A stretch of DNA of 64,000 nucleotides from Toxorhynchites rutilus septentrionalis (lineage: Eukaryota > Arthropoda > Insecta > Diptera > Culicidae): positions 297,793,614 to 297,857,613 of the forward strand of contig NC_073746.1 of the NCBI RefSeq assembly GCF_029784135.1, given 5' to 3'. Shown here one piece after another: positions 35,119-46,660 of this stretch. Position numbers and translations under genes: made by a program. Every line of letters starts with the position of its first letter. The first letter of the stretch is position 1. The notes beneath the pieces were generated by a model. It was not told where the DNA came from. It ran no database searches and worked only from the letters and a program-made list of their open reading frames with translations.

Positions 35119-36183
35119 ATGTCCACGCAAGAGAACCAAACAATGCAAGAAACAGCGCAAGCTGAATTACCAGTGGAAATTACAGCGGAGCAATTAATCG
35201 CTCAAATACAAGAGTTAACGAAAAACCAGGCCGCTCTTATTCATACTATAACTAAGTTAGAAAACAAAGCGAAGGATCCATTTTTAAATTTCGTCACGCC
35301 GGATCCCGTGAAAAATATTCCGCACTTTAGCGGAAATAGAAAAGAAACGCTCGCGTGGGTGGAAGACACGCAGCAAACACTAGATTTATTCAGTGACTAT
35401 AAATTCGAGCCAACCTACAAGCAAATCATACGTGTTGTTAGGTCAAAAATTATCGGGGAAGCAAGAGAGGTTTTGATTTCCTCCGGTAACCCTACGGAAT
35501 GGGACGAAATTAAAGAGGTTCTCTTAAACTCGTTTGGAGACAAGAGAGATATCACCTCACATATCCAATCTCTTTTTTATGTAAAACAAGGGAAAGCATC
35601 TCTCACAGAATACTATAACAAAGTTAAGACGATTGATACAGCAATCAAATCGTCTGCTGCACACATGGAAGACTATAAAAATTCCATGGAAGCAGTCATA
35701 AAATTAATAAGTTTAATGTCACTTACAAGATACATAGACGGACTGAATGGGGATCAGCTGGCTATGTACGTGCGTAGCTATAGGCCGAATTCGTTAGAAG
35801 AGGCCCATGACATAACTATGCAACATTCCAATGCCGCATTCAGGCAAAAATTGGAAAACAAACAAGGTCCTTCGACCTACAGAATTCCCGAGCAGAAGGC
35901 TCAGACAATTTCACAAAATCAAAAATCATATAATCCAAAAACCAATCAGAATAATAAACCCGTATCTGAGAGATTCAGATCTCAAAAAGTAAATAATGAC
36001 GAGGACGTTTCTATGAGGACGTACCAGTCGAAAATGCAGGTTCATAATAATGAAGTGCGCGAACCGGAACCTAAAGCGGATTTGACGTCGAACGATTCAA
36101 TTTTAGAATCAGAAGACGACGACTATTTTGAAGGCGACGAATTAAATTTTCAGATGGTAAGAAAGGAAAAGCAAAAAACATAA
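35119..36183 (+). CDS. gag: Gag-like structural polyprotein
   Basis: ATG at 35119 (MSTQENQ) gives 354 residues; the open frame extends upstream without another ATG. It has a coiled-coil-prone N terminus (ITAEQLIAQIQELTKNQ), then the capsid-like helical block of Ty3/gypsy Gag (IPHFSGNRKETLAWVEDTQ, EWDEIKEVLLNSFGD, LTEYYNKV), and a basic-to-acidic tail. No CCHC zinc knuckle is visible, as in 17.6/297-type Gag. It ends in an A-rich stretch (A6 at 36173-36178) next to the TAA. The pol frame is open in -1 across this point, consistent with programmed -1 slippage. Gag assembles the particle in the cytoplasm. Intact. Confidence 0.9.
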   Translation: MSTQENQTMQETAQAELPVEITAEQLIAQIQELTKNQAALIHTITKLENKAKDPFLNFVTPDPVKNIPHFSGNRKETLAWVEDTQQTLDLFSDYKFEPTYKQIIRVVRSKIIGEAREVLISSGNPTEWDEIKEVLLNSFGDKRDITSHIQSLFYVKQGKASLTEYYNKVKTIDTAIKSSAAHMEDYKNSMEAVIKLISLMSLTRYIDGLNGDQLAMYVRSYRPNSLEEAHDITMQHSNAAFRQKLENKQGPSTYRIPEQKAQTISQNQKSYNPKTNQNNKPVSERFRSQKVNNDEDVSMRTYQSKMQVHNNEVREPEPKADLTSNDSILESEDDDYFEGDELNFQMVRKEKQKT

Positions 36184-39100
36184 AGAATAATAATTTTATT
36201 CCTTATCTGACTATCCAAACAACTAAGGGCAATTTAAAATTTTTAATGGACACAGGTGCCAATAAAAATTATATTTCGCCCAAACATGTTAAACTCGAAA
36301 ATTGCAAAGATGAAACAGGAATTCACTTCACGAATATCAATGGCAAACATGACATCAATAAATCAGCTTCATTTGACATCTTCCAAATTAGGAAGAAAGT
36401 AAAATTTTATGTATTCGATTTCCACGATTTTTTCGATGGATTAATAGGGTACGAAACACTGAGAGACCTCAATGCTCAGTTGGACATCGGCAGAAATAAA
36501 TTGAAAATTGGTAGAAAAACTTTTAACCTCGAAAAGAAATTTCCAGGAAACCACAAAATCAACATTTCGGAACAAGAGTTCCAATTTGTAGAAATACCAA
36601 TAAAGCAAAAAGGTAGCTTTCTTGTTGAGGAAGAAACTCCATTTGATTATTTTTCAATTCTCCCCGGTTTATACCAAAGCAAAAATGGCATAGCTATAGT
36701 GGCAATAAAGTCATTACCCCAATAGAACAGTACAACTGAACTCTAATGAAATTGAAATTGGAACCGATTGTTTTAGATTGAAGGACATTCCAAAAATTTC
36801 ACCAAAAGGAAAATACTGTTTTAGGAGTGAACACATGAACGATGAGGAGAAAAAAGCTTTAGAAAGGGTTATAGATGCCAACAGAGAAATACTTTATACC
36901 GACTCGGATAAATTAACTTTCACCCATAAGATAAAGCACAATATCAGGACTTCAGACAATATACCAATACATACAAAATCCTATAAATACCCACAAATTT
37001 TCGAAACAGAAATCCAACAACAAGTGGAAAAAATGCTTAGAGACGGGATAATAAGGGAATCAATATCACCTTATACATCGCCTATATGGGTTGTCCCGAA
37101 GAAAACAGACGCTTCTGGGAAGAAAAAGTTTCGTTTAGTTATCGACTATCGAAAACTAAACGAAAAGACAATTAGTGATAAATATCCCATCCCGGAAATA
37201 ACGGAAATACTTGATAAACTTGGCCGAACTTGTTATTTTTCTACAATTGATTTGGTGTCCGGTTTTCACCAAATTCAACTTGCAAACGAAGATATCGAGA
37301 AAACAGCTTTCTCGATTAACTCCGGAAAATATGAATTTACACGCATGCCATTCGGGCTGAAAAATGCTCCAGCAACTTTTCAGCGTGTTATGGACTGCAT
37401 CTTGAGAGAATTCTTAGGGAAGTGTTGTCTCGTCTATATGGACGATATCATAATCTTCTCAAGTTCCCTAGAGGAACATAAGAAAGATCTCATGAATGTA
37501 TTGAAAAAACTAAAGGAAGCAAATTTAAAAATCCAGATAGATAAATGTGAATTTTTCAAAAAAGAAGTTCACTATCTTGGACACACTGTTTCAGAAGAAG
37601 GCGTTAAACCAAACACCGACAAAATCGAAATAATTAAGAAATGGCCGACTCCAAAAACCGAAAAGGAAATACGTCAATTTCTTGGTACCCTGGGATACTA
37701 CCGCAGATTCATTAAAGATTTCGCGAAATTGGTGAAGCCTTTAACTGCTCTACTTCGTAAAGACACCGAATTCGTTATATCCCCAGAAACAGTCGAATGT
37801 TTTGAGAAATGTAAACAACTTCTTACAATGGACCCTATACTCATTTATCCCGACTTCACGAAGGAATTCATACTAACCACCGATGCCAGCGATTTTGCCA
37901 TAGGGGCAGTTCTTTCACAAGGACCCATAGGCAAAGATCGACCAATCGCGTACGCATCTAGGACCCTTAACAACACCGAAGAAAATTATTCCACGACGGA
38001 GAAGGAATTTCTAGCCATCGTTTGGGCTGTGAAACATTTCCGACCATATCTTTATGGACGAAAATTTAAACTTCTTACGGATCACCAACCACTTACTTAC
38101 TCCATGACAGACGCTAACAGAAGAATTATAAGGGGGAAAATAGCATTGGAGGAATTTGATTATGAACTCATTTATAAGCCTGGCAACCAAAATGTTGTAG
38201 CAGACGCTTTATCGAGGATAAAACCAGAAGAATTAAATAATAATGAACTTGATCTTGAAACTGTTCACTCAGCAGAAACCAGTGATGATTTTTTCATATG
38301 GTGTACCGAAAAACCAATCAACAGTTTTAGAACACAAATAATTTTTAAAATAAATCATTTTGATACGACTATACACGAAGAAACATTTCCAAAATACCAC
38401 CGATTCACTATTGTAAAACCAGAATATACAGAAGCAGACATAGTCGAAATTCTCAAAAGTTACCTTAACCCCAGAGGAATATCTTGTCTAAAAATTCCAA
38501 TATCATTAGTACAACTCGTTCAGGAAACATAATGTAAACATTTTACTAACAATAAATTCAAAGTTTTCATTTCAGAAAAGCTTCTAGAAGATGTCAGAAT
38601 AGACGAGCAAAAAGATGCCATAATACGGGAAATACATGACGCAGCACACAGAGGAGCAAAAGAAAACAAAATGCAAATCCTGCAGAAATATTTTTTCCCC
38701 GAAATCGAGCGAAAACTGAAAATATTTGTTAACTCCTGTCATATTTGTAAAAGAAGCAAATACGACAGGAAGCCCCCAAAATTAATTCAGAAATCATTTT
38801 TCGGCTCAAAACAATTCGAACGGGTTCACATGGATATATTTTTCATGAAAGGCCAAAAATGGCTGACCATCGTGGACTCCTTCTCCAAATTCGCCAACGC
38901 CATACCACTGACAACAAGAACGATAATAGACATAAAACGCGCTTTTTCCGAACACATCAGGCACTTCGGTAGACCGCAAACGATAATTTGTGATCAAGAG
39001 CCCGCTTTTACATCAATAGATTTCGTCGGCTTTTTAAACGAGCTCGGAATCGAAATTCATTTCGCGAGTAGTTCTAATTCCAACGGAATAGTTGAGAGAT

Positions 39101-39534
39101 TCCACTCAACGATAATCGAGCTTTATAGAACACTAAAAACAAAATATAATGAACTTCCGATCAACGATCGGATGAATATAATTACCGACATCTATAATAA
39201 TACATTTCACTCCGTGACGAAACGAAAACCACGTGAGCTAATATTTAACACAAATAATGTTACGAACGCGGCTGAAATAATTGAACAATCCAACAAAATC
39301 CACTCTGCAGTAAAATTGGAACTAGATAAACGTAAACAAGCCTTCGAAAAGAAGCATGAGAATCGTGAAGAACCCAAGCCACTCAACCCTAACGACACGA
39401 AATACATAAAAATTAGTCAAAGGTTGAATAAAGATAAAGACATTTATAAACTTTCTACCATAAAAGAAGACAACCATCTAACCTTCAAGGACACAAATAA
39501 CATTAAAATCCATAAAAATCGCATAAAAAATTAA
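36180..39534 (+). pseudogene. pol: Pol polyprotein (protease, RT, RNase H, integrase), two lesions
   Basis: Frame -1 to gag opens at 36180. The protease motif DTGAN is at about 36247. RT has LVIDYRKLN, FSTIDLVSGF, MPFGLKNAPATFQ and the YMDD box at 37435-37446. RNase H shows TTDASDFAIGAVLSQG and LLTDHQPL. Integrase begins after 38580 with an HHCC region (IHDAAH, CHIC) and a D (38833), D (38992), E (39094) triad with 33 residues between the last two. Lesions: a 1-bp shift near 36718-36722 in a C run separates protease from RT, and an in-frame TAA at 38530-38532 separates RNase H from integrase. Upstream and downstream of the TAA the frame is the same. The enzymes copy the RNA and insert the DNA. 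This copy cannot make full-length Pol. Confidence 0.92.
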
Positions 39535-39588
39535 CAAAGACCACTAAAATGAACACCATATTAAAGAAGCCATTTGTTTTTCTTGCAG

Positions 39589-41176
39589 AATAATACTCAT
39601 CAAAACAATAAGCACCACCAACTATAAAGAAATAACGAAAAGTAATGGATTGGTTGCGTTCAAGATCAAAACAGCAAGGATTAAAATCGGATATGACAGA
39701 ATGTTGCATAGAATCAACCTAAATACATTAAATGACAATATAGAAAACATAGAAAAAATCATGAAATCGTTTAAAACTATAGAACACCTAGAGCAAACAC
39801 TACTAGAAAAAACCAAACTAGCAAAAGATAAACTCAGGAGCCTCCTACCACATAGAATAAAAAGGGGACTTATGAACGCATTAGGAACAGCCATTAAACT
39901 CATCACGGGAAACCCTGATAACGATGACCTAATAGTCATGCCTCAAAGTTTGGGAATATTAAAAACACAAGGAGACAAATTAGTGAACAATCAGATGAAA
40001 CAAATCCAGATCAATGAACTTTTTCAAAATAAATTGAATAATATTACAGACTCTATTAGTAAAATTGAATCAAAAATTACTAAGGAATACAACACAGTAC
40101 AGGGAATAAAAACAGATTTAGAATTCGTCAACCTTATCTGGAATATGGACAAAATTATCAGCATATTAGAGGACATCGAGGAGCAAGTAGAATTTTCTAG
40201 AGTAGGCTTGATAAACAAAAACATACTCTCATTGGAGGAAAAACAGTTAATTTTAGACAGGCTTAAGACACAAACAATAAAGCTAAATTACTTAGACGAA
40301 ATTTTCCAATATACCTCAGCGAGTGTCGGTATCAGCAACAATCAAGCAGTCATATTAATAAAGACCCCCATTTTGGATAAAAAGACGTACGATTTGTTAG
40401 AAATCCATACTTTGAGAGTTAACAATTCACGGATCGATACGAACATCAACCTGGTAACGAAATATGGAAACACAGTTTATTACCAACCAACAGAATGCGA
40501 TATTTGCGATGGAAATAACCTAATTGAGGACGATTGCATCTATAAAATATTAACTCACCAAACACCCAAATGCTCGTTTGTAAAATCAAAACAAACAACA
40601 CAAATCAAAGAAGTCAAGCAAGGAATCATCCTGATCGACACAACAGAAATCGTAGAAGTAAAAGACTCTTGCGGAGATTCAAGGATGGTTAGCGATGCCA
40701 CAATAATCGAAACCGAAAACTGTACCGTCAAAATACGAAATTTCACATTTTTTGGACAACCTGACGTAACCTACCAGCAAGAATACCTGATCCCAATATA
40801 CAGCAAGCCCCTCTAAAATGGAAATTTTACAGATCTTGACGATGAAAACGTCATGCTACGAATACAGAACTTGGAAGAACTCAATGTTCAACTTTACTTG
40901 AACACCACACAACACCGGGTAACAATTGGAGGTACAACCCTCCTCATAATAACATTTATCTGTTTCTTTTCTGTATATTTCTACAAAAAAGGTAATAAAA
41001 GAAATGAAGTAACCAAAAATCCGCCAGAACCTCTCGTGGCTACTCAGGTGGACGAAACTGAAAACAACGGAAGTATTCCATTATCCCTACTTCCGGGGAA
41101 GAAGGCAGAGCAAAAATGCATCCCGAAACCATGGATCGAGCTGCCGAAACTTCAATCGAGGACGCTTGAAACTTAG
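39589..41176 (+). pseudogene. env: envelope gene of the errantivirus type, one nonsense break
   Basis: The open frame runs 39589-40816, has no initiator ATG of its own and is preceded by a good 3' splice site (AG at 39587-39588). A 5' splice donor at 34992, just after a short ATG-led leader at 34975, is in the matching phase, so env is probably made from a spliced RNA as in gypsy-type elements. A furin-like RIKR site is at about residue 69-72 of the block starting at 39650, followed by a hydrophobic fusion-peptide-like segment. An in-frame TAA at 40814-40816 cuts the protein before its membrane anchor. The same frame continues to 41176 with a hydrophobic span at about 40922-40985 and a basic cytoplasmic side. 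Baculovirus F-like envelope family by layout. Non-functional as it stands. Confidence 0.85.
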
Positions 41177-41183
41177 GGGGGAG
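41174..41183 (+). other. polypurine tract
   Basis: AGGGGGGAG run directly before the 3' LTR; primes plus-strand DNA synthesis. Confidence 0.8.
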
Positions 41184-41528
41184 ACGTTACGACCAGATGT
41201 ACCCCACACGACCACTTAGAGCAACAACGAATCATAACAACCGATGCAACCAGGATCAGATTGCATCCAGAGGCCTCCCATCAAGACAATCGCGAGCCAT
41301 AACAACTGACGACAACGGCTGACCACGCGACATCATTCAAAGGAACCCGATCTGGAAACAACGCGACCGTACGGATAACAAGGAATCTGCTGACGCGAGA
41401 TACCGACATTATAAAAAGGCATGGAACAGAAGATAGCATTTAGTCTTAGTATGAACGTTGATGTGTAATCTTTAAATTTAGCGAAAATAAATTTATTTTT
41501 TATATTGTAATCGCCACTTCGGTCATTA

Positions 41529-41530
<2 letters not shown>
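41184..41530 (+). repeat. 3' LTR
   Basis: Same length as, and no difference that I could find from, the 5' LTR. Confidence 0.92.

Positions 41531-41616
<86 letters not shown>
41531..41616. repeat. (TA)n microsatellite, right half of the split tract
   Basis: Continuation of the tract at 34052-34492, and probably in origin the tail of the LINE that follows in inverted orientation. Confidence 0.95.
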
Positions 41617-41618
<2 letters not shown>

Positions 41619-42175
41619 AAATTTGGCATGTGAAGGTTTTAGGCTGCAATAAATGTTTTCACGTAGGTTAGGTACTCCTCCTCCCTCTCTTAAGGGGGGG
41701 GGGGGGGTAGGTGGGAGGACTGCCATGCAAATGTGACACAAATTTTTGTATTACACGATGAATAATCAAGTAAATGGAACGAAATTTGGCATGTGGAGGT
41801 TTTAGGGTGCAATAAATGATTATATGGTGGTTAGATACTCCTCCTCCTCTCTTAGAGGGGGCTGCCATACAAATGAAACACAAATTTCTGCATTACTTAC
41901 GAGAATTAATCAAGCAAACGAAACCAAATTAGGTATATGGAGGTTTTGGGGCGCAATAAATGTTTTCACGGTGGTTAGACACAGGGGGGGAGGGCTTGCC
42001 ATACAAATGAAACACAAATTTCTGCATTACTTACGAGAATTAATCAAGCAAACGAAACCAAATTAGGTATATGGAGGTTTTAGGGCGCAATAAATTTTTG
42101 CACGGTGGTAAGACACACCTCCCTCCTCTGAAATGGAGAGGGGGTTCCGTAAAAATAATACACATATTTCAACCA
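41617..42175 (-). mobile_element. LINE 3' tail with about 147-bp tandem repeats, inverted
   Basis: Four diverged units (CCAAATTTGGCATGTGAAGG, TTTTAGGGNGCAATAAATG, CCATACAAATGAAACAC) that are the reverse complement of the block at 20920-21505. The adjoining TA tract matches the tail position of that LINE, so the errantivirus inserted into a LINE tail microsatellite. Confidence 0.7.
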
Positions 42176-42230
42176 AACATAACAATAGAATTTTTTTATG
42201 TGATAAAACGCACTCCTATATCTTCTTCTA

Positions 42231-43131
42231 TCTATATAAATAAAAATGGATCACCGAATGTGTTGATAAGAGCAAAACTCGAGAAAGGAATTGTTCGTTT
42301 AGGGCTGTCTTTATTCTATCATATTTTCTGTATCAAACATTTATTCCATGTAACGGAGAAATATTTTATTTGCAAGTGGTTGAAAAATTTTGAACGAGAA
42401 TTGTGTCTGAAAATAATCTGATATTATAATGATGAGTTTTGTTAGAAATACTAGGAATGTTGTGCAGTCCACTGATGATTCAACAAGAGCCAAAGGTTGT
42501 ACCGCTCATGACAACTCTACACGAGCTGATGATTGAGCCGACTAGTGACCATTCTATCCTGGATTCCTCGAGTCGAGAAAGACGCACCACGCTAGATATG
42601 GGGTACAGACTAGGGGGGCGTAGCTGATTAACGGTCAGCTGCATCCCAATAGGAGGTATCCCATGTCGGGCACACGTACAGAGCATCGAAGACTGCAACA
42701 TACCAATTATGAGAACACTTGTAATACTAACCTCGAGCCAACCGCGAGTAATCGGTTACATATTACTAACATAGTTGTAAGCAAACATTGTCGAAATATT
42801 GAACTCCCGGCCCCGTTAGGCTGACGCCATATGAGCCTTAATAAAATATATATTTTGGATAAAAAAAAAAAAAAAAAAAAAAAAAAGAATAACCGGAGTG
42901 ACGTAGGACTATACAAAGGGGACAGCTTTTGTTAAATATATATTTAAAAAAAAAAAAACTAGGAATGTTATAGTAAAAGGTAGATTAAACGGGGTCGATT
43001 AAAAGATCAGTCAATGAACAGTTCTGCGATTAGACCCATGAACTTGCTCATAGTAAGGAAATGTGAATGTTTGAAGGTATTGATAACAAAAAACAAATTT
43101 TGAGCAGGATGAAGTTTGCCGGGTTAGATAG
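42231..43131 (+). mobile_element. Helitron-like non-autonomous element 1
   Basis: Starts TCTATATAAATAAAAATGG and ends GATGAAGTTTGCCGGGTTAGATAG. TC at the start, a GC-rich self-complementary segment and CTAG-type 3' end (here degenerate TAG) fit Helitrons. It is interrupted by the retroposon at 42462-42958. Non-coding. Confidence 0.65.
42462..42958 (+). mobile_element. 5'-truncated Jockey-type retroposon with two poly(A) tracts
   Basis: Flanked by an 11-bp direct repeat CTAGGAATGTT (42451-42461, 42959-42969). Its body ends with ATGAGCCTTAATAAAATATA and an A run (about 42860-42885), typical of a Jockey-clade 3' end. A further 60 bp of unrelated sequence (GAATAACCGGAGTGACGTAGG...) ends in a second A run at 42947-42958. 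The TSD encloses both, suggesting a 3' transduction. The empty site is visible in the Helitron copy at 20636-20905. Confidence 0.8.
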
Positions 43132-43408
43132 TCTATAAATAAAAATGGAAGGCCAAATGTGTTGGTAAGCGCAAAACCCGAGGAAGGAATGGTTCAATTT
43201 GAGTCATCTATACTTCGTTGTATTCGTCTCTTCCCGTAAATCAATATAGCGGGGAGAAAAATCGGAAAATTCGGAAAATTGCATTCCCATATGTTCTACA
43301 ATTAGCTAAGCGTTGTTAATCCATTTGATGTTGGCGCTAACGAAATATATTATTGTTCGAAAGTGGAAAAGGATTTTCAGACGGAATAACGCATCCCTAT
43401 ATCTTCTA
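43132..43408 (+). mobile_element. Helitron-like 5' head fragment
   Basis: TCTATAAATAAAAATGGAAGG starts at the base after element 1 ends; about 275 bp later a second head begins. Head-to-tail Helitron arrays of this type are known from rolling-circle insertion. Confidence 0.6.
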
Positions 43409-43798
43409 TCTATATAAACAAAAATGGAAGGCCAAATGTGTTGGTGTGCCCTAAACCCGAGGAAGGAATGGTCGATTTGAGTTGTCTTTATTTTGTTATA
43501 TTCTCTGTATCAAACATGTATTCCATGCAACGGAGAAACATGTTATTTTCAAATGTTTGAAGAATCTTGAACGAGAATTGTGTCTGAAAATAATTTTATA
43601 TTATAAGGACGATTTTTTGTAGAAGTACTAGACAATTTATAGTAAAAGGAAATTGTAAAGGGTCAAAAGGTAATCAATCAATGAAGAGTTCAGTGATTGC
43701 ACTCACTAACGTTCACTTAGTAAGAAAACATGGATGTTTGAAGGTATTCAAATCAAAAAATCTATTTTGGGCGGGACGAAGTTCGTCGGGTCAGCTAG
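43409..43798 (+). mobile_element. Helitron-like non-autonomous element 2, intact ends
   Basis: Begins TCTATATAAACAAAAATGG and ends GGGACGAAGTTCGTCGGGTC then AGCTAG before a T. GACGAA/TTCGTC forms a compact stem near the 3' terminus. 390 bp, non-coding. Same family as the fragments at 16938, 20636, 42231 and 46441. Confidence 0.75.
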
Positions 43799-43799
43799 T

Positions 43800-45213
43800 T
43801 TTTTAAAAAATTTGGTTATAACTTTGTAGTACGAAGTTTTGCGTTAGAATCTTATGTACCACAATGAAGCTTACCTTTTACCCTTTCAATAAAAAAATAA
43901 CCAGAATGCATGTGAAGACATTTGAAAAAAAAACACCTAGGATCCCTGTGGCGCACAACCGGTTTCATGCCTGCTTTTGTATTGATGACATTTGTACCGT
44001 TCGCTCCAAAGTATACTGAAATAACCTCTAGGTATGCTACATTACTCAATGCATTATTGTGAGTTCTGATGTTCAATGTAAGCGTTTATTTTTTTTAATG
44101 AAAATTTTACAGCAAAAATATAGATATGACAGTTATTTTGCATGTGGTTTGTGCGGTGGTTGGTTTCAGGTTGTCTCGTTTCAAATACAGTGGGTTTAGC
44201 AGTAAAACATATGCTTTCAATATTTGTTTATAGCATGCGTAATGCTTGCGGCCTGCCTGAAAATTTTATATGATGATTATTTACCAATTTCAGAACCAAT
44301 TTTATAATGCGCAAACAGTGAATGATTTTTGGAAAAATCGGCATCATGTTCGTATTTTTTAACATACTTAATAAAAAGTTTCTCCAATTTGCCTATTTTA
44401 TTGCATCAGCAGTTCGCTATTTTTCATCCATAGATCGCTAATTTTTTGGACGCTCAGATTCCAAGATATCGTCACTGACCAACTTACCCCTATGACCAAT
44501 TAGCCCCGCCTTACCATACGTCAATGAAGCGAAAACTTTCCTCGACAGGACAGAACAAAATGTTGTGTTCTATATAGCTGGTTACATCACCAAATAAGTC
44601 AGCGCGGAAGAACATGTCAGCAGTGTAACAAGAGATTGGTAGTCAAACACAACCTGGATTGTATCAACCATCTCTTTTTTCACATTTACGAGCTTGAGCT
44701 AACAACTCTCCCATCTGCACAGTGAATGATGAGACTTTCCATTTCTTCTTAGCAATGGAAATTATATTCCGAAACATGAAATCGCATTAGGGAACTAACC
44801 TTTTTTTGTTTTTTTTTTAATTTTTAAAAATGAGAACCCAAATTTTCATCCTTTTAACCCCGTCCCATTTTTTTCTATCTTTTATTTCGCAATTTGAATA
44901 TTTTTGTAAACACAATATCAAAAAAATAATTAACAGCTTTTCAATTTTCCAACAGGACGTATTTATTTACGTTGTTGAATGATAAATGGCGCTACGTACG
45001 CTTCATCGAACTTTCACCCACACATGCGAAAGTAATCTCAATTCGTCTGAAGCTAGGGGCGTCAACGAGGTACTGGAAACCTTATCGAATAAGCACAATG
45101 AATAATTAAAATCCTTCAGATCTCACATGGTCGGATAGTGAAATGCTAATCATGCTATTAACATCAACCCTATTATCATAAATTATCAGCTGGAGAACAC
45201 GTGTATTGATTCA
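43800..45213. other. mostly unassigned DNA with a possible P-element-like remnant
   Basis: No intact gene. Between about 44526 and 44650 a plus-strand frame reads FLDRTEQNVVFYIAGYITK before a stop. FYIAGYI is reminiscent of the C-terminal region of P-element/THAP9 transposases; the match is too short to be certain. Confidence 0.3.
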
Positions 45214-46441
45214 ATGATTCGAAATAATATTTATGAATATGGAGTTACAAGAGACGAAACAAACGAGAGAGCTCGATGGATTTTTATTATCGAACGACGA
45301 TTCAACGCAGCTAGGGCAACGTCATTCTACGATGTCGTGAATGGGGCCAACAATTCATGGTCGGCATGTTCGCGAAGGAAGGGGGCGAACGACTGCGATT
45401 CCTACGTCACAATCGACAGAAGCAGCAAGAGGACGAATGAATTCACCTGCGAGAAGTTATCAAAAGCAACGCCGATACAGCCTTGCTATTTCCAGGTTAA
45501 AACGCAATGCATTGTCATGGAAATCGATAGTAGCCTCGGAAATTACAGATCCGTCTACTGTTCAACTACTCACCCGTATTCTGAAATACGATCGAGTCAG
45601 AATAACTCAAACGGAACGCATTTTTCATTTTGTAATCCGTTTGACTCAAGTACAATCAAATTGTGACAATGCATGGCAATTTGACATTGGCGACATTGAG
45701 CTTCGCGTTCTATTTCTGTAAAAATAGAAACTGATTTTCGGGTGGAATGAACACGCTTTTAAAACGAAAACTATTGATGGAAATTGGCTATACCCTCCCA
45801 AATTTGTTTTGTATGTAACACAGTAACACATTTTCTGCAAGTGGGTAAAAATCATGTACGAAAAATGTATCTGATAATGTTTTCATATTATGGATCAAGT
45901 TTTAGGGGAAATAATATAGTTGAAAAATATAGAAAAAAAAAGTTGGATTAGGGTTAGGATTAACATGAAGTAATAATCTTCATTCAAATGTTAACAATGT
46001 AAAATGGCCTTCGGTCTGCTAATCTGATAGAGAGTAAATTGATCCACAACTTCTATTTTTCATCAAGGCAAGGTTGTCACATTTCCATAGATCGATTAAA
46101 TTTGAGTCGAAAAGATTTCAGGATGCAAAAGCCGATTTCGTTCGAATCGTGGAATCCGATCGGAACAATCGGGTAACTGATGCAGATGGATAACAAGATC
46201 ACTGGGGTAGAGAGATATCCAACAACGAAGAAACGGATAACCATTGATAAATATCAGTAACATAGACGTTGACGGCGGTCATCGTCTAAAGAGCTCAATT
46301 TCTCTGTATGTCGTTTGATCATCATCAACCTTCATCAACGAATGGATCAAAAACGTGAAACCATTCAAACACACTTACAATCACCAAAATATTCTCTAGA
46401 AATAATTTATTTAGCAGAACAGCGTTTGCCGGGCCAGCTAG
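45214..46441 (+). mobile_element. Helitron-like 3' region
   Basis: Ends CAGCGTTTGCCGGGCCAGCTAG before T at 46441, the same 3' terminus as the Helitrons above. Blocks such as CTGCAAGTGGGTAAAAATCATG and TGATAATNTTTTCATATTAT correspond to those in 42340-42440. The open frames at 45214-45721 are overlapping in two frames and show no Rep or helicase motif. Confidence 0.55.
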
Positions 46442-46454
46442 TAAACTTATATAT

Positions 46455-46660
46455 CACTAGGTTCACGGACGTTTTTATATACCTATATATACGAACACGT
46501 GTCAATTTGAAGGAAGAAAAAAGAAAATAGACATCAATATATATATACCTCGTTCAATGCATAGAACTGGAATATTTGGAGATGGAATATAAATGCAGCC
46601 GATTTTTGTAATTTTCCTTACAAAATTCGATATGCGTCAAAATGACGCGTAAACCTAGTG
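46455..46660. mobile_element. 206-bp CACTA-like MITE
   Basis: CACTAGGTTCACG at the left and the inverse CGTAAACCTAGTG at the right; flanks are ATAT on both sides, allowing a 2- or 4-bp TSD. It starts 13 bp after the Helitron 3' end. The CACTA start suggests EnSpm/CACTA but is not proof. Confidence 0.55.

Noticed and set aside
45214..45721. Two overlapping frames that could be a Helitron Rep protein
   Set aside because: No two-His motif, no catalytic Tyr context, no helicase block.
46315..46530. Plus-strand frame running over the Helitron end into the CACTA-like MITE
   Set aside because: It spans the boundary of two mobile elements, so it cannot be a conserved gene.
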